Source of the DNA: Aplysia californica
Lineage: Eukaryota > Mollusca > Gastropoda > Aplysiida > Aplysiidae
Direction of reading: 5' to 3'
DNA length: 64,000 bases
Assembly: GCF_000002075.1 (NCBI RefSeq)
Contig: NW_004797332.1
Location: 1,046,726 to 1,110,725, forward strand
Below the pieces are notes generated by a model that saw only the letters and a list, made by a program, of their open reading frames with translations, had not been told where the DNA came from and ran no database searches. Positions 51,601 through 60,162 of this stretch are shown here, piece after piece. Made by a program: the position numbers and the translations under genes. Each line of letters starts with the position of its first letter. The first letter of the stretch is position 1.

Positions 51601-51693
51601 TGACGTTCTCAATCGATGGAAACAGCAATTTATTAAAGGTTGCAAAATGCTGTTGTGAGCCAGGTGGGCTCCAGACGCAAATTGCTGCATCAT
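37494..51693 (-). CDS. PRORP: Mitochondrial RNase P catalytic subunit (protein-only RNase P), 8 coding exons
   Basis: Cleaves 5' leaders from mitochondrial tRNA precursors; in animals it acts with TRMT10C and SDR5C1. Exons (- strand): 51715-50995 (ATG at 51693), 46910-46698, 45434-45310, 44367-44317, 41403-41163, 40065-39932, 39481-39289, 37715-37494; phases agree, about 625 aa (human 583). The N-terminus is basic and Ser-rich, fitting a mitochondrial presequence. PPR-like helices (LIKGLAYSSHYLECLKLLE) span about 230-345. The zinc site is split: CVVC (366, 369), WHFP (H569) and VLCLR (C588). The NYN nuclease has FDVVIDGLNV (D427), KADDVFFLYAA (D491, D492) and SFDKLRDH (D512), equivalent to the four catalytic Asp of human PRORP. 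A 51-nt exon precedes the zinc-site exon. About 35 basic residues extend past the usual end. The first coding exon has a 5' acceptor at 51716-51717, so a non-coding exon lies upstream. Confidence 0.93.
37716..37807. other. PRORP last intron, 3' part
   Basis: Short unique stretch between the terminal PRORP exon and a pogo-type MITE; holds the polypyrimidine tract TTTGTTATCCACAG (minus strand) of the last acceptor. Confidence 0.6.
37808..37993. mobile_element. pogo-type MITE
   Basis: CAGTCAAAATTGTCCAAGAC at the left, inverted CACTGTCAAACTTGC at the right; inner blocks TGTCTCAGACAGGTGC and TCAGGTGATTGTTTCGGACA as in other copies. In the last intron of PRORP. Confidence 0.75.
38335..38790 (+). 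mobile_element. LINE 3' end, 5'-truncated
   Basis: Open frame to 38785: QCQTWTLSKTQESKITTCEM followed by KCLRKTLNITRRDRQRKEKV, then ERQRIKWFGHLLRMSPDQPA and GRGRSCKRWIEVVKETIRKH. This is the post-palm C-terminus of an endonuclease-RT LINE (pattern RWFGHL.RM...R..K). The frame is intact to its stop, so the insertion may be fairly recent. Ends in an AGTAAAA-type tail. Confidence 0.82.
38935..38985 (-). mobile_element. SINE-3 tail scrap
   Basis: GGGTTTTACGGAGCTCGCAA matches the SINE-3 hairpin end. Isolated fragment in the last PRORP intron. Confidence 0.55.
40291..40683 (-). mobile_element. SINE-3 long form with poly(A) and target duplication
   Basis: Flanked by ATTCTTAACCTTTTT at 40276-40290 and 40684-40698 (15 bp). 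Reverse orientation with poly(T) at the left, so an A-tailed retroposon. The 3' hairpin CATATGACCTGATGCAG with GCGAGCGC is kept. The 5' end (right side) begins CCCCGGGGCAGTGCCGCTGA and has no tRNA A/B box. Contains a CTCTCTTGTGACC block shared with the short form. Confidence 0.9.
40699..41162. other. PRORP intron between exons 6 and 7
   Basis: AT-rich intron; nothing recognised besides the SINE to the left. Confidence 0.5.
41415..42332. mobile_element. hAT-type MITE beside a PRORP splice acceptor
   Basis: Ends CAGGGTTGAGTTGATTTAAA and, inverted, CAGGGTTGGTGATTTTG; 8-bp target duplication CAGAAAAG at 41407-41414 and 42333-42340. The interior is full of GATTTAAATC-type palindromes and holds a tandem duplication of about 270 bp (second CAGGGTTGG start at 41685; shared AGAATTCCTTTCCTTGG, AGTCTGCTTTCCCCCCTGTC). 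The element ends only a few bases from the acceptor of PRORP coding exon 5. Confidence 0.85.
42365..42535 (-). mobile_element. SINE-3 short form, reverse, diverged
   Basis: AGTTTCACGGCATTAGCAGC, TAAGGTCATATAAGTGTCAG, TTGATAGGAAAGAAGGAGCA and CCGCCAACCATCCACC match the family order. Confidence 0.75.
42536..43273. other. PRORP intron sequence, no feature recognised
   Basis: No repeat partner or coding motif seen. Confidence 0.4.
43274..43770. repeat. Tandem repeat, about 175 bp x 3
   Basis: Units start near 43274, 43448 and 43628 with CAGTATACCTATCCCAACTA or a variant and share TTTGTAAAGAATTGAAACCG and ACACTGAAAATGGAATC. In a PRORP intron. Confidence 0.9.
44012..44371 (+). other. Open frame with a p21/CIP-like PIP-box motif
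   Basis: A 119-codon frame without ATG (opens with GTG) on the strand opposite PRORP. It encodes KRKVYLELEKANRQTEITDF followed by VHRKEVKPPSS. The RQTEITDF segment resembles the C-terminal PCNA-binding motif of p21-type CDK inhibitors (RQTSMTDFYHSKRR), with the TD typical of PIP degrons, but the second aromatic is Val and no CDK-binding domain is seen. Codon pattern looks coding-like rather than random. Its 3' end overlaps the 51-nt PRORP exon on the other strand. Could be a captured exon, a retrocopy scrap or chance. Low confidence. Confidence 0.25.
44947..44972. repeat. (AT)n microsatellite
   Basis: Perfect TA dinucleotide run in a PRORP intron. Confidence 0.9.
45613..45799 (-). mobile_element. 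SINE-3 short form, best-preserved copy
   Basis: Flanked by CACTTGACTGT at 45602-45612 and 45800-45810 (11 bp). Tail side TAGTTTTAGTTTTAGTAGAG, then GTTTTACGGCGCTCGCAACT and CATATGAGCGCC. The arms GGCGCTC and GAGCGCC are perfect inverted repeats around a 20-base loop. Right side ends CCGCCAACCACCCACT. Confidence 0.92.
45811..46697. other. PRORP intron, no mobile element recognised
   Basis: Contains a short AAT triplet run near 46050. No coding signal beyond PRORP exons. Confidence 0.5.
47536..47612. repeat. (GT)n microsatellite
   Basis: GT run with GCGC interruptions at its right end, in a PRORP intron. Confidence 0.95.
47850..48485 (-). mobile_element. SINE-3 long form, interrupted by SINE-2
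   Basis: Poly(T) at the left, then ACGTTTTACGGCGCTCACAG, ATATGAGTGCCAAGGGG, AACAGCACAAAGTCTG, and after the inserted SINE-2 the remainder ATAAATCAGCCCATTTACAA and GGAAAGGCCTAAAGACA up to GCCCTGGGG. Colinear with 40291-40683 apart from the insertion. Confidence 0.88.
48155..48368 (-). mobile_element. SINE-2 inserted into SINE-3
   Basis: Flanked by GAGCACGACATTGA at 48141-48154 and 48369-48382 (14 bp). Same layout as 30750-30989 (CTTTCCCAAGGACACAACG and CCCCGAACCCGCAATCTC on the + strand), with a shortened head. Confidence 0.92.
48561..48648. repeat. (GT)n microsatellite
   Basis: GT run with GAGT interruptions, in a PRORP intron. Confidence 0.95.
48880..49757. mobile_element. TIR element with a second inverted pair inside
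   Basis: Outer ends CGCATTCACACCAAACACTC and, inverted, CGCGTTCACATCAAACACTC continue for about 36 bp with GAGCGAC. A second inverted pair lies inside: TGTCCATTGGGACAGA near 49116 and, inverted, TGTCCATTGGGACGGA near 49705. The left part holds tandem units GTTAGAACGACCGAG. GC-richer than the flanks; no transposase. Class unclear (Harbinger- or IS4EU-like ends are possible). Confidence 0.65.
50186..50369 (-). mobile_element. SINE-3 short form with target duplication
   Basis: Flanked by AAGCAGTCTTTA (50174-50185) and AAGCAGCCTTTA (50370-50381). Hairpin side decayed (AACTGCACTTGCAACACAAT), body GATAAGAAAGAAGGAGCAAA, right end CTGCCAACCATCCGCT. Confidence 0.82.
50408..50829. mobile_element. TIR element (CGTGGTG family), longest copy
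   Basis: Left end CGTGGTGGAATCAGGCGCGT; right end inverted CGTGGTGAAACCAGATGCTC. Interior as in 8221-8653. About 420 bp, non-coding. Three copies occur in the window. Confidence 0.7.
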
Positions 51694-51764
51694 GACTTCT
51701 GGGAGAAGGAAACCCCTGAAAAATAATAGGGAAAATATAATATGAGATGGTAAAGGCAAACGTG

Positions 51765-51990
51765 TCACACACACACACAGACAGAGGAGGACAAAAAGAG
51801 GACGAGAGGAAGGCAAAGAGAGAAGAAAGAAAAACTACAAGAAAAGAAAAAAAAAAAGAAAAAAAGAAATTCAGTTGAGGAAGGAAGAAAGTAAGCGAAA
51901 GATGGAAGAGAAAAAGAAATCAAAATCAAAAGCCCAGACAAGAGATCCAACGTGTCAAAGAAAAAAGGGCAAACAAACAACCGCGATCAC
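51765..51990. other. Purine-rich tract upstream of the first PRORP coding exon
   Basis: Mostly AG-rich on the + strand (51780-51920), with a short CACACACA run. Reads as CT-rich on the PRORP strand and may form part of its intron. No motif assigned. Confidence 0.4.
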
Positions 51991-52094
51991 ATCATGTAGG
52001 CTATAAAATTTAGGCTGGCTGTATTTCTCCGAACGCTCGTAAAAATAAACTTGAACTCTATTTCTACGAACGGTTTCCGTTCTCGAGACTTTTT

Positions 52095-53330
52095 TTTAAA
52101 ATTTGGTGTAAATGTATATTTTCAATTCTTAAAACAACTTTCATAAAAAATTTTAATACTTCAATTTCGCTCTACAATTACCCATAAAGGCCTCTAAGGC
52201 CTTCATAAAATCCAAAATTCTGTTGGGATCAACGACGGCAAAAATGTCTTGCAATTTTTTGCATTTTAAGTATTTCCTTTGGATCTCTCCGAAGTCTAAA
52301 CATTCGCTTTTAAAATGTGTCTAATGGTAAAATCTCTGTCGCATCTGACACAGAACAGCTTCTCATCTCCCTGATGGAGGTATTTTTGTGTGTTAGGGCC
52401 GAGTGTCCGATGCGTAATCGAGTAAAAATGACTTCGTCTCTTCTGGAGAGGTCCGAAGGATTTCGCGATCCCAGTTTGGGTTTAATATAGAGTCTAGTGG
52501 AGTTTGTTACCCGTCTGTTTTTTTCAGTGTGGCTCTCCCACAGACTGGAGGAGTACTTTTTTACTTTAAAAAAAAAGTCAGTCTGTGGGATAGTGTTCGT
52601 CAATGATCTCAACAGATGGGACAAGGATTTTTTCGCCAGGTCATCTACCTGCTCGTTTCCTCAGATGCCCACATAGCTAGGTATCCACGCGAACACGATA
52701 TATTTTTCCCTGTTTCATCTAAGGTGTGAATTTTCTGTTGTAGCCTAACTATTTTTGGGTGTAGGAGTGTGTAGTTTGTGAGTGAGGTGATGCAAGACAG
52801 AGAGTCAGAAAGGATAAGGAAAGATTCGTTAGGAGAATTTTCTACGGAGTCCAGTGCCATCAATGACAGTGGCCTCCGCAGAGAAAATGGAGGCTTCATG
52901 ATGGAGTCTCCTCTGGTGTGTACTGTGTGTGTTTGAAGATAGGGCAGCGGCGCCCACACCATTGTCTTTTTGGAGCCATCTGTGAAGATAAGCTCCACAC
53001 CGGGGTATTTTTCTATAAGTTTTTTGTATTCCGCTTTAAATATTTTGGAGTTTGTGCTTTCTTTTTTGTCGTGTGTGGTCAGCTGTAAGTCTACTTTGAG
53101 ACTTTTGCCTTGGTGAGGTGCCACGGAGGAAGGTCGGGGAAAAGAAATTGTTGGATGTCTTGTTTGGAAAAGTGTATGTTTTTGAGGTCCTCAAGGATTC
53201 TGATGCCGAAGGGTTTGATGAGTCTTACGATATTTTGGAATTTGTTTATGGTTTCTGGGTTTGTTTTAAAAAATGCCTGCATTTCACAATGAATTGTTGA
53301 TGGTTTAGTTTTTTTAGAGGCCATATGATA
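52095..53330 (-). mobile_element. I-clade-like LINE 3' part with RNase H domain
   Basis: On the - strand: PDLPPWHLTKAKVSK, KYPGVELIFTDGSKK (first RNase H Asp), FLILSDSLSCITSL (third Asp), a WIPSYVGI-like segment with the GNEQVDDLAKKSL helix, then RLRIGHSALTHKN and a terminal CLDFGEIQRKY piece. Layout 'LPPW ... TDGS ... SDS ... PSHVGI..NE.AD..AK ... RLR.GHS.LTH' is typical of I/Jockey-group elements. Defects: frame change near the FSAEA site (about 52853) and a stop after the VGI motif. 5'-truncated; ends in an A-run near 52100. Confidence 0.88.
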
Positions 53331-53415
53331 GATCTACGTGTGTTCTGCCTCAGCAGCAAAGATTTCTATGGCAGTTCTAGATCTAGCCCTTAAATCAGTG
53401 CATTTGTATTGGAAA

Positions 53416-53848
53416 GTGGCTATTCTCACCCGCCAGAAGTTCTCGCAAGATCAACTCCTCCCTTCTTCTCTCTCTCTCTGAATACTGTCTATCGGTGTGG
53501 ACGATCAAATTGACCAAAACAAAGTTAAAAAATGATGTTAAAACACAAAAGTAAATTAATTTGGTTGTCTACAAAGATGCTACGGCTATTTAACTTTTCG
53601 AATCGAGCCGAACTACGCGGGTCGCCATTTTGTTTTGCCCGGAAATTCTCGCGCTACTCCTCTCTCTCTTTCTCTCTCTCTCTCCACTGCCCACAGACAA
53701 AATTGTACGCTTTTAGTAGGCTACAGTTGTAATGGAACATTTGTTCACGGCACAGAATTCTACAATTTTTCTGTTATCACAGTGTAGAATTCTGTGGTTT
53801 AGGGTGAACGCAAAATTTGGTGAACGCGCACCGGGTGAGAATAGCCAC
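53416..53848. mobile_element. TIR element between the PRORP and BTB genes
   Basis: Perfect 17-bp inverted ends GTGGCTATTCTCACCCG (53416-53432 and 53832-53848). Inside lie a perfect 14-bp palindromic pair CACAGAATTCTACA / TGTAGAATTCTGTG (53751-53764, 53783-53796), a (TC)n run and a CGCCATTTTG block. No transposase. Class not assigned. Confidence 0.8.
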
Positions 53849-54534
53849 AAGACTCGCCTGCACTATATAGAGGTGGCCTTTGTATTGTGTGTAGGTGCAT
53901 AGATCTATAAGTACCCAAGTTAGCATAGATCTTGATCAAGATACCAGTCAAGTCGGCTTTGATCACACTTCACTTTTAACTGTCACTGTCACCGTCAAGT
54001 CAAGGAGACCGCCATGAAGATAATTTCGTTTCAGATTTCAGACAGCATGGTTTCCGTATAAAAACGATAAACAGCCTATTATCTATACATACCTGCTGCA
54101 GAGTATGGGTGTTCAATGGCAGATGCAACACTGTGTTCTTTTATTTGGAGACGTTAAAAATAATAATATAATATATGTCCGCTGTCTAGATATTCGTCAT
54201 ACGATACACAAACGACAGGGTATCATAGTATGTGTTCATAGGCAAGGCTAGGCCTACCAATAGCCTACCAAAAAAGTAAGAGTCCCGTACCAATTTTTAC
54301 TTTTTACGTTTATTTTCGTTGAATTTCTCACTCGACCAGGGGACACCACTCTAAAATTATCTCTTATTGTCGAGGTAAACAATCAACATAAATTATGGGG
54401 TCGCTCCTTTGCCGATGAAATTTTACTCACTTTTCCGGGCTGAAGTCGCTTGACTCACCCAAGTGTGGAGATATTTTGTGAAAAATAATTTTGGGGATGA
54501 CCTGTTCTCTCGTAGATTTAGGTTGTTCAGCAGA
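53849..54534 (+). promoter_or_regulatory. Presumed 5' region of the BTB gene
   Basis: The 690 bases before the ATG hold no coding sequence. No clear TATA box or initiator could be assigned. The region must contain the 5' UTR and probably the promoter; placement is by position only. Confidence 0.3.
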
Positions 54535-57500
54535 ATGTCGCATTACGTGAAAGCAACGAAAAAGACGTTTAGTAAAAATGCACAGGACTGTCTTGTTGTA
54601 CCGTTGATGAGGCAAAGGGAAACTGGAGAATTGTGCGATGTTGTTCTAATTCTCAATGGCTGTCGATACAATGCGCATAGAGCCATACTTGCTTTATGGA
54701 GTCCATACTTTCATTCCATGTTTACTTGTGATATGAGAGAAAGGAATATAGAGGAGGTTGATCTTTCATACTCACTTGTATTAGAGCAGGTAGGACTACT
54801 ACTACTATACCCTGAACTAGATATTCTAGATCTAGATCTAGAATCTAATCTAGATCTAGATTCTAGATCTAGATCTAAATAGATATCTAGATCTAGATTC
54901 TTTTCATTTTAGCCTGATTTGTCATTGATTTCTCACTCTTCATAAAGTTTTAAAAAGGCAAGGGCCACATCCTTTCAGAGATACTAGATCTATAATCTAG
55001 ATCTAGTGAAATAGAAATTATAATTTTGGGCAATATAAACGGACAACTACAGTGGAGTCCACGTATAACGAGTCCTGAAATAACGAGAAGTCTGTTATAA
55101 AAACAGTATTCTAAAACCCCGTTTTTTTCTCTTTGTAAACAAAATACTGCTATAGCGCAATCAGACAAACATGCGAGTCGGTTATAAGCAAAATATTGTT
55201 GCTGCTGTGCACAGCGTAGGCCTATACTATATATAGGCCAAATATACATAATGTAAAACCTTGCAAGTTGAGAAACTTGTTGATGAAGTAGCGAAACAAA
55301 GAATGGGAGAGCCCACATGTGTGAACAATGAAGGCCGGAGCGAATGAGTGGGGAGGGTGTGGCATGCGCAGACTAGCAGAACGCATCGCATAATAGGCCA
55401 GCCTAGTCTAGATTATCTAGAGGCCTACGTGTACCATGCCTCTCACTTCTCCGATATGTGGGGATGGAGAGGTCACAGTGCTGTGATGGATGGAGTGAAT
55501 GTGTGACGTGTGCAAGCAGACAGAACACACCACAGAGTGTGGTGGGGTGGGGGACAACGCAGCGGGCCTAGCCTAGAGCCCTTTCTTTCTAATCGCAAAT
55601 GCCGAGCTGTCAACATCGCTAGTGCTAGAGAAAGAAACCTGATTCGATTTTTGATCAAGTATAACCTGGAGGTCATGTTGAACAAAATCATCATTAGGGG
55701 AGATAACGAAAAGAAAAAAAACAAAACACCCAGCTCAAAGATTAGACCTACGTTATTATTTCCCTTAAATTTATTACTGGATCCCTTATAACGAGATCTA
55801 CTATTTTATAACGGGTTATATTTCGTACCAATCCACTCCCTCTCGTTATAAAAGGATTCCACTGCACAATCACTGAATCAGGATTTATCAAACATTTTTT
55901 TTACCGTAGGCCTACCATATTGATTCTGAATCAGAGATATGATCAATTAATTAGTTGAATGTATGTGTTTGGGTTTCAAATGTGTCGGCTAGCAATTTGT
56001 GCAACACTCACTTGTGAAAATGAGTTTTTGGTGTTATTTGCAGAGATGTGCATGATTTTTTTTCCATCAAACAGCCCTTGGCTCAATTCAATTTTTAAAT
56101 TCTGTTTAGAACATGTGTGGGTGTGGGGATCCATTTTTATGTTTGTTAGTTGTGCCCCAATGAATTCACTTAAATTATTAGAGTGTATGGAAATGTGTTT
56201 TTGCATGATTTCTTTCTTGTGCTTGTATATATGAGGAATATACATGATACTTGTAGCATATAGGCCTAATGCTAGTGGTGGTAAATTTGATATCATCATA
56301 ATAGCCTTATTAGGTTAAAAAAAAAAGAGTTAATCAGGTTAACTGTGTGTGAGGGCATTATAATAAATATTTGTAGGTGCTGGTATGGTATGGTTGCTCT
56401 ACATTACACCGCTACGGTAATCTCATGATAAGTCCCATTTGATCAACCATGGTGGCAGTTGTAGCAGCGTATGTACGTCCTGCCTGATTGGCCATGAGAA
56501 TGACAGCACTGAGGGGTACTTAGACCAACTTTAGAAGTGTTACACAATTATTATGGAGGGGGGGGGGGATACTGCAGTGTTGCGATCCCGGTCCCGGAAG
56601 TCGAGTAAAAAAGCTGACTGAGTTGCCAGGGTGAAAAGACCCATTTTAGACTATATTTCGGCACCATTTTAATGTTTTTTAGTAGTGTGCTGAGAATAAT
56701 TTTGGCTCTAGGAACTGTCACAAACCATTATTTAAAATTTTGCGAAATTAGCACGAGGGAGACCCCCCCTGCACCTCCCCCTTTTTTTAACACGATCCGT
56801 TTTTGTTTTAAAAATTGTGTTTTGGCTATTTTAATGTTTGGCATTGTATGCATTGAAAATCTGGCCAGTATCGTCACCCGGAAGCGTGATTTTACTGTAT
56901 CCAACTGTCAACGAAGGACCGGGACTGCAACACTGCGGTATTACCGAGGAGGGGGGGGGGGGGAGAGAAGGTACAGTCAAACCAGTTTAAAACGGCCACC
57001 CATTGTCAAGGAGAAAAGTGGCCTATAACACAGGTGGCCGTCTTAGGCAGGACTGATCAAAATGAAAAAAGCAAAATCATTCGCCTCTGAGGTCCAAACC
57101 GGGGCTGATCTCAGGCTTTAGACTGCCGAAAGCTAATTCAAAAGGGCTTTTGTTTTTTTTGAAAAAGGGGGGTGGGTGATGTGAGAAGGGTTTTTTTCTG
57201 TGTTGTTTTGTTGGTTTTTGTTTTTGTTTTGTTATTTAATGGGGTTTTTTTTTGGTTAGCTTTCTTTTTGTTGTTGATTTTGTGCAAGGGTAAAAATAAA
57301 GGAAATATTATGTAAGTAAGACGATGAAGACAGAGTGCCATGGTAGAATAAATACACAGGGCGCCACCACTCGGAGAATAAGCAACGCTTCTGTCGCAAG
57401 TTCATTTCAACGTCCATTGTTACTTTGTTACACAGTCATCTCACACGCGATTTGTGCATGATTTGTGGGCGGGGATTATACTTATAGGTTATGATGGATC

Positions 57501-60162
57501 ACGCTTCCCTCACCAGCAGTTGAAAATGTATTTTTAGGCCTACCCTTTGGTCAACTTGGGTAAACATTCATTGGAGGGGCTAACAATAACAACAGGTGAA
57601 TGAATTATAATGATCCGTCCACAGCATGGGGGGCCGATTCAAAATTTATGATAAAGCGTCGGTCAATGAGTGACCACGCCTGGCCGTCTGAAGCAGGTAA
57701 ATTTGACAGTGCGTTGATAAAATAAGGTGGCTGCGGCTGTGTTGGACAAGTGACCATTTTCTACAGTTGAATTATATAGAAAAAACGCAAGGTGGGAAAT
57801 GGAAAATGCCCGTTTGTACAGGTGGCCATATTATACAGGTGGCCGTCGTGGCAGGTTCGACTATACTTCATTTTGAAGTGTCAATTAGATCAAAGAACTT
57901 TGTGGCTGTGGTGGTAGGCCTACCTTACGACTGGCCTGTAGTTGCAACAGCAATGTATATTGTTATATAAGTGCTGCAGATTAGAGGTGTTATTAGAGAA
58001 TAACTCGCACTGAGAAAAGCGGAGAAGAGATAAGGACGATAGATGTTTGAAAGGAAGATAAGGAGTAAACCATACTAGAGCACCTGCCAACCTCCCACTT
58101 TTCAAGAAATCGGGGGGGGGGGAGGGGTGTCACATAGCACATGGATTTATAATAACTTTAACTTTTAACTTAAATTGCTTCACATAGTTATACCTTTTCA
58201 GTGGGATAATTAGATACTTTTTTCTCTCAAAGTTAATACAGATTTCTTTCTGTTTTTCTGTTTCAGGACTCTGTTTTCAGCACTGTGCTTGACTACATGT
58301 ACACAGGATCTTTGCCCCTGAGCACAGACACAATCACAGATGTTGTCAAGATCTCAGATTTTTTGCTGCTGGATGATGTCAGGGACTTTTGTCAACAATT
58401 TCTTCTTGATCTTGGCAACCTTGAATTGTCCAACTGCCTTCGAGTCAAATTTTTAGCTGAGGATCACAACTTGCCAGAGGTTGCAACGGCAGCAAGAAGC
58501 ATCATTGAAGCTCGTTTCCATGACTACCTCATTCAGCATGATGACATTTTGGAACTTCCGTGGGAATGGTTGTCAAAACTCTTGGAAGATCCTTGTGTGG
58601 TACAGCACACTGGATACAAACAGTTGCATAAAATGGCTTCAAGATGGACTGACCATGACAAAGTGGCTAGAATCCCATTCCATTCACAGTTAACTGCTGC
58701 TATAAATTCTTGGGTTTCAGACTATGCCAACGAAGCCTCATACCTGGGAAGGGAGCTTCGTACCTCCCTGGAAGGGCGTGATGTTTTATCTCCCAGAGGT
58801 AGTGACCTTTTAAATTCACCTGTAGACAACTTTGGCAATATTAATCTTGACAACAGTTTTCATGCATTATCAGAAGCCCCAGTGAACTCAGACAGTCTGG
58901 TTAATGTGAAAGCCGACTCTGAAAACTTGAAAGCTTCAAAACCTGACACTCCCACTAGTCATCCAAACCAAGAATCCTCACACTGCAATCAAGTTCTCTT
59001 CACAGTTGTGTGTAATCAGGGTCTCAAATTCTTGAAACTGTTCCTTTATAGTTTGGACGACCAATTGTGGTTTCATTTCCCTGTTTCTGGTGAACGATTG
59101 CTAAAGTATGTCCCGATGCGTCAGACTGTTTGCAACATGCTGGCCCATGAAGGGAAACTGTACATGTATCTCTGTTCGTCTTTTCCGTACCCAACAGACA
59201 TGCTCAAGATCAACATTCTCACCATCGATCTTCTCACCGGTCAGCCATCTTTGTTTTCATTCAGAACTGTGGATTACTATAAACCAACATACAGGACTAC
59301 TCTGACAAACTTCCGGACTGCCCCGCCTGCTATGGTAATGTGTAGTGGCCAGTTATTTGTCGTTGGCAACAAAGAGGGGACGGGACATTTGTTTGCATGC
59401 AATTTGGCAAACAATCAGTATGCTTGCTATCAAATACCTGGTTCAAGGTTTATCAGTCTTGCAAGATGTGTGGTCAGAAATGATCGTCAGATATTTGTTT
59501 GGTATCGACACAGAACAGGTCCTTCTGAAGAGTTCTCCATAAAAAAGTCTGTTGGATTTGTTTTGTTTGATGCAAAAATGAAAATTTTCAGCTCGTGGGA
59601 ACTGACACCTCCAGAGATTTCATATGATGACTTTGCAAAGTGCTACGCCATGTGTGTCCGCGATGATACCGTGCACATTTATCAACCAGGGGAGCCGGCC
59701 ATTGTGCTTGATGAAGTCAGAGTAAAGTGGGTTACATCTTTACGAAGAATTCCAACGCCTGGTGTGGGATATGTGCGTGACGTACAAGCATACGGTTACC
59801 AAATTGCTGTTCCAGCCCAGGAAGGGATCCTGGTATTGAACAACTGGCAGCCGTACACAACTTCCCTTCACGAAGTCTCAGAGAAATTCCCTTGTGCCAT
59901 GGCTCATATCCCTCCACCTATTGACAACATTTCCGTTGCATCAGTGGCCGAGCTACCTCGTTTTTTGTTACGCAACCTCCACAGATGCACCATGTATGAC
60001 GAGGCGTATGCAAGCGCGCTCCACGTGGCAATGCAGTATTCTGACGGTGACACAGATGACAGTGCGGGTTCTGTGTTGGAAGATGCTGATACTGACAATG
60101 ATTATGAGTACGATGAAGATATCTATGACTATGATTATGACATGGGAGGGTATGAGTTATAA
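54535..60162 (+). CDS. BTB-BACK kelch-like protein, two coding exons
   Basis: Exons 54535-54789 and 58267-60162, phase 0, AG/GT borders, 716 aa. The ATG has A at -3 and is the first in frame. BTB domain at about 30-135 (LCDVVLILNGCRYNAHRAIL, SPYFHSMF, LDYMYTGSLPL), split by the intron as in many KLHL genes. 3-box and BACK domain at about 135-240 (DFCQQFLLDLGNLELSNCLR, NLPEVATAARSIIEARFHDY). Residues 320-650 have the length of a propeller but no GG-Y-W kelch signature; only weak blade-like strands (AMVMCSGQLFVVGNKEG, KLYMYLC) are seen. The tail (about 676-716) is Asp/Tyr-rich (DNDYEYDEDIYDYDYDMGG). BTB-BACK proteins usually serve as CUL3 ubiquitin-ligase adaptors; that is family knowledge, and the substrate is unknown. 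I could not assign a specific orthologue. Confidence 0.87.
54823..54905. repeat. (TAGATC)n palindromic repeat
   Basis: Runs of CTAGATCTAGAT with single-base slips, each unit self-complementary, 34 bases after the BTB exon 1 donor. Confidence 0.9.
55050..55864. mobile_element. pogo/Tigger-type element, non-coding, 815 bp
   Basis: TA before CAGTGGAGTCCACGTATAAC; right end inverted CAGTGGAATCCTTTTATAAC. Subterminal TATAACGAG repeats at both ends. No transposase frame of significance. In the BTB intron. Confidence 0.75.
55865..56570. other. BTB intron, no feature recognised
   Basis: AT-rich; only chance frames. A G-run precedes the MITE at 56571. Confidence 0.5.
56571..56940. mobile_element. 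TIR MITE with TA flanks
   Basis: Left end CTGCAGTGTTGCGATCCCGG and right end, inverted, CCGCAGTGTTGCAGTCCCGG, both bordered by TA. About 370 bp, non-coding. In the BTB intron. Confidence 0.75.
56974..57863. mobile_element. pogo-type element, 890 bp
   Basis: TA-flanked; left CAGTCAAACCAGTTTAAAAC and GGCCACC, right inverted TAGTCGAACCTGCCACGAC and GGCCACC. The middle (about 57100-57680) is unrelated to the short copies, so either a longer parent or an insertion. Confidence 0.7.
57960..58105 (-). mobile_element. SINE-3 short form, reverse
   Basis: AAGTGCTGCAGATTAGAGGT, GATAAGGACGATAGATGTTT and TAGAGCACCTGCCAACCTCC match other copies. The hairpin arm is lost. Confidence 0.72.

Noticed and set aside
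55473-55791. Moderate frames on both strands
   Set aside because: They lie inside the non-coding pogo/Tigger-type element 55050-55864.
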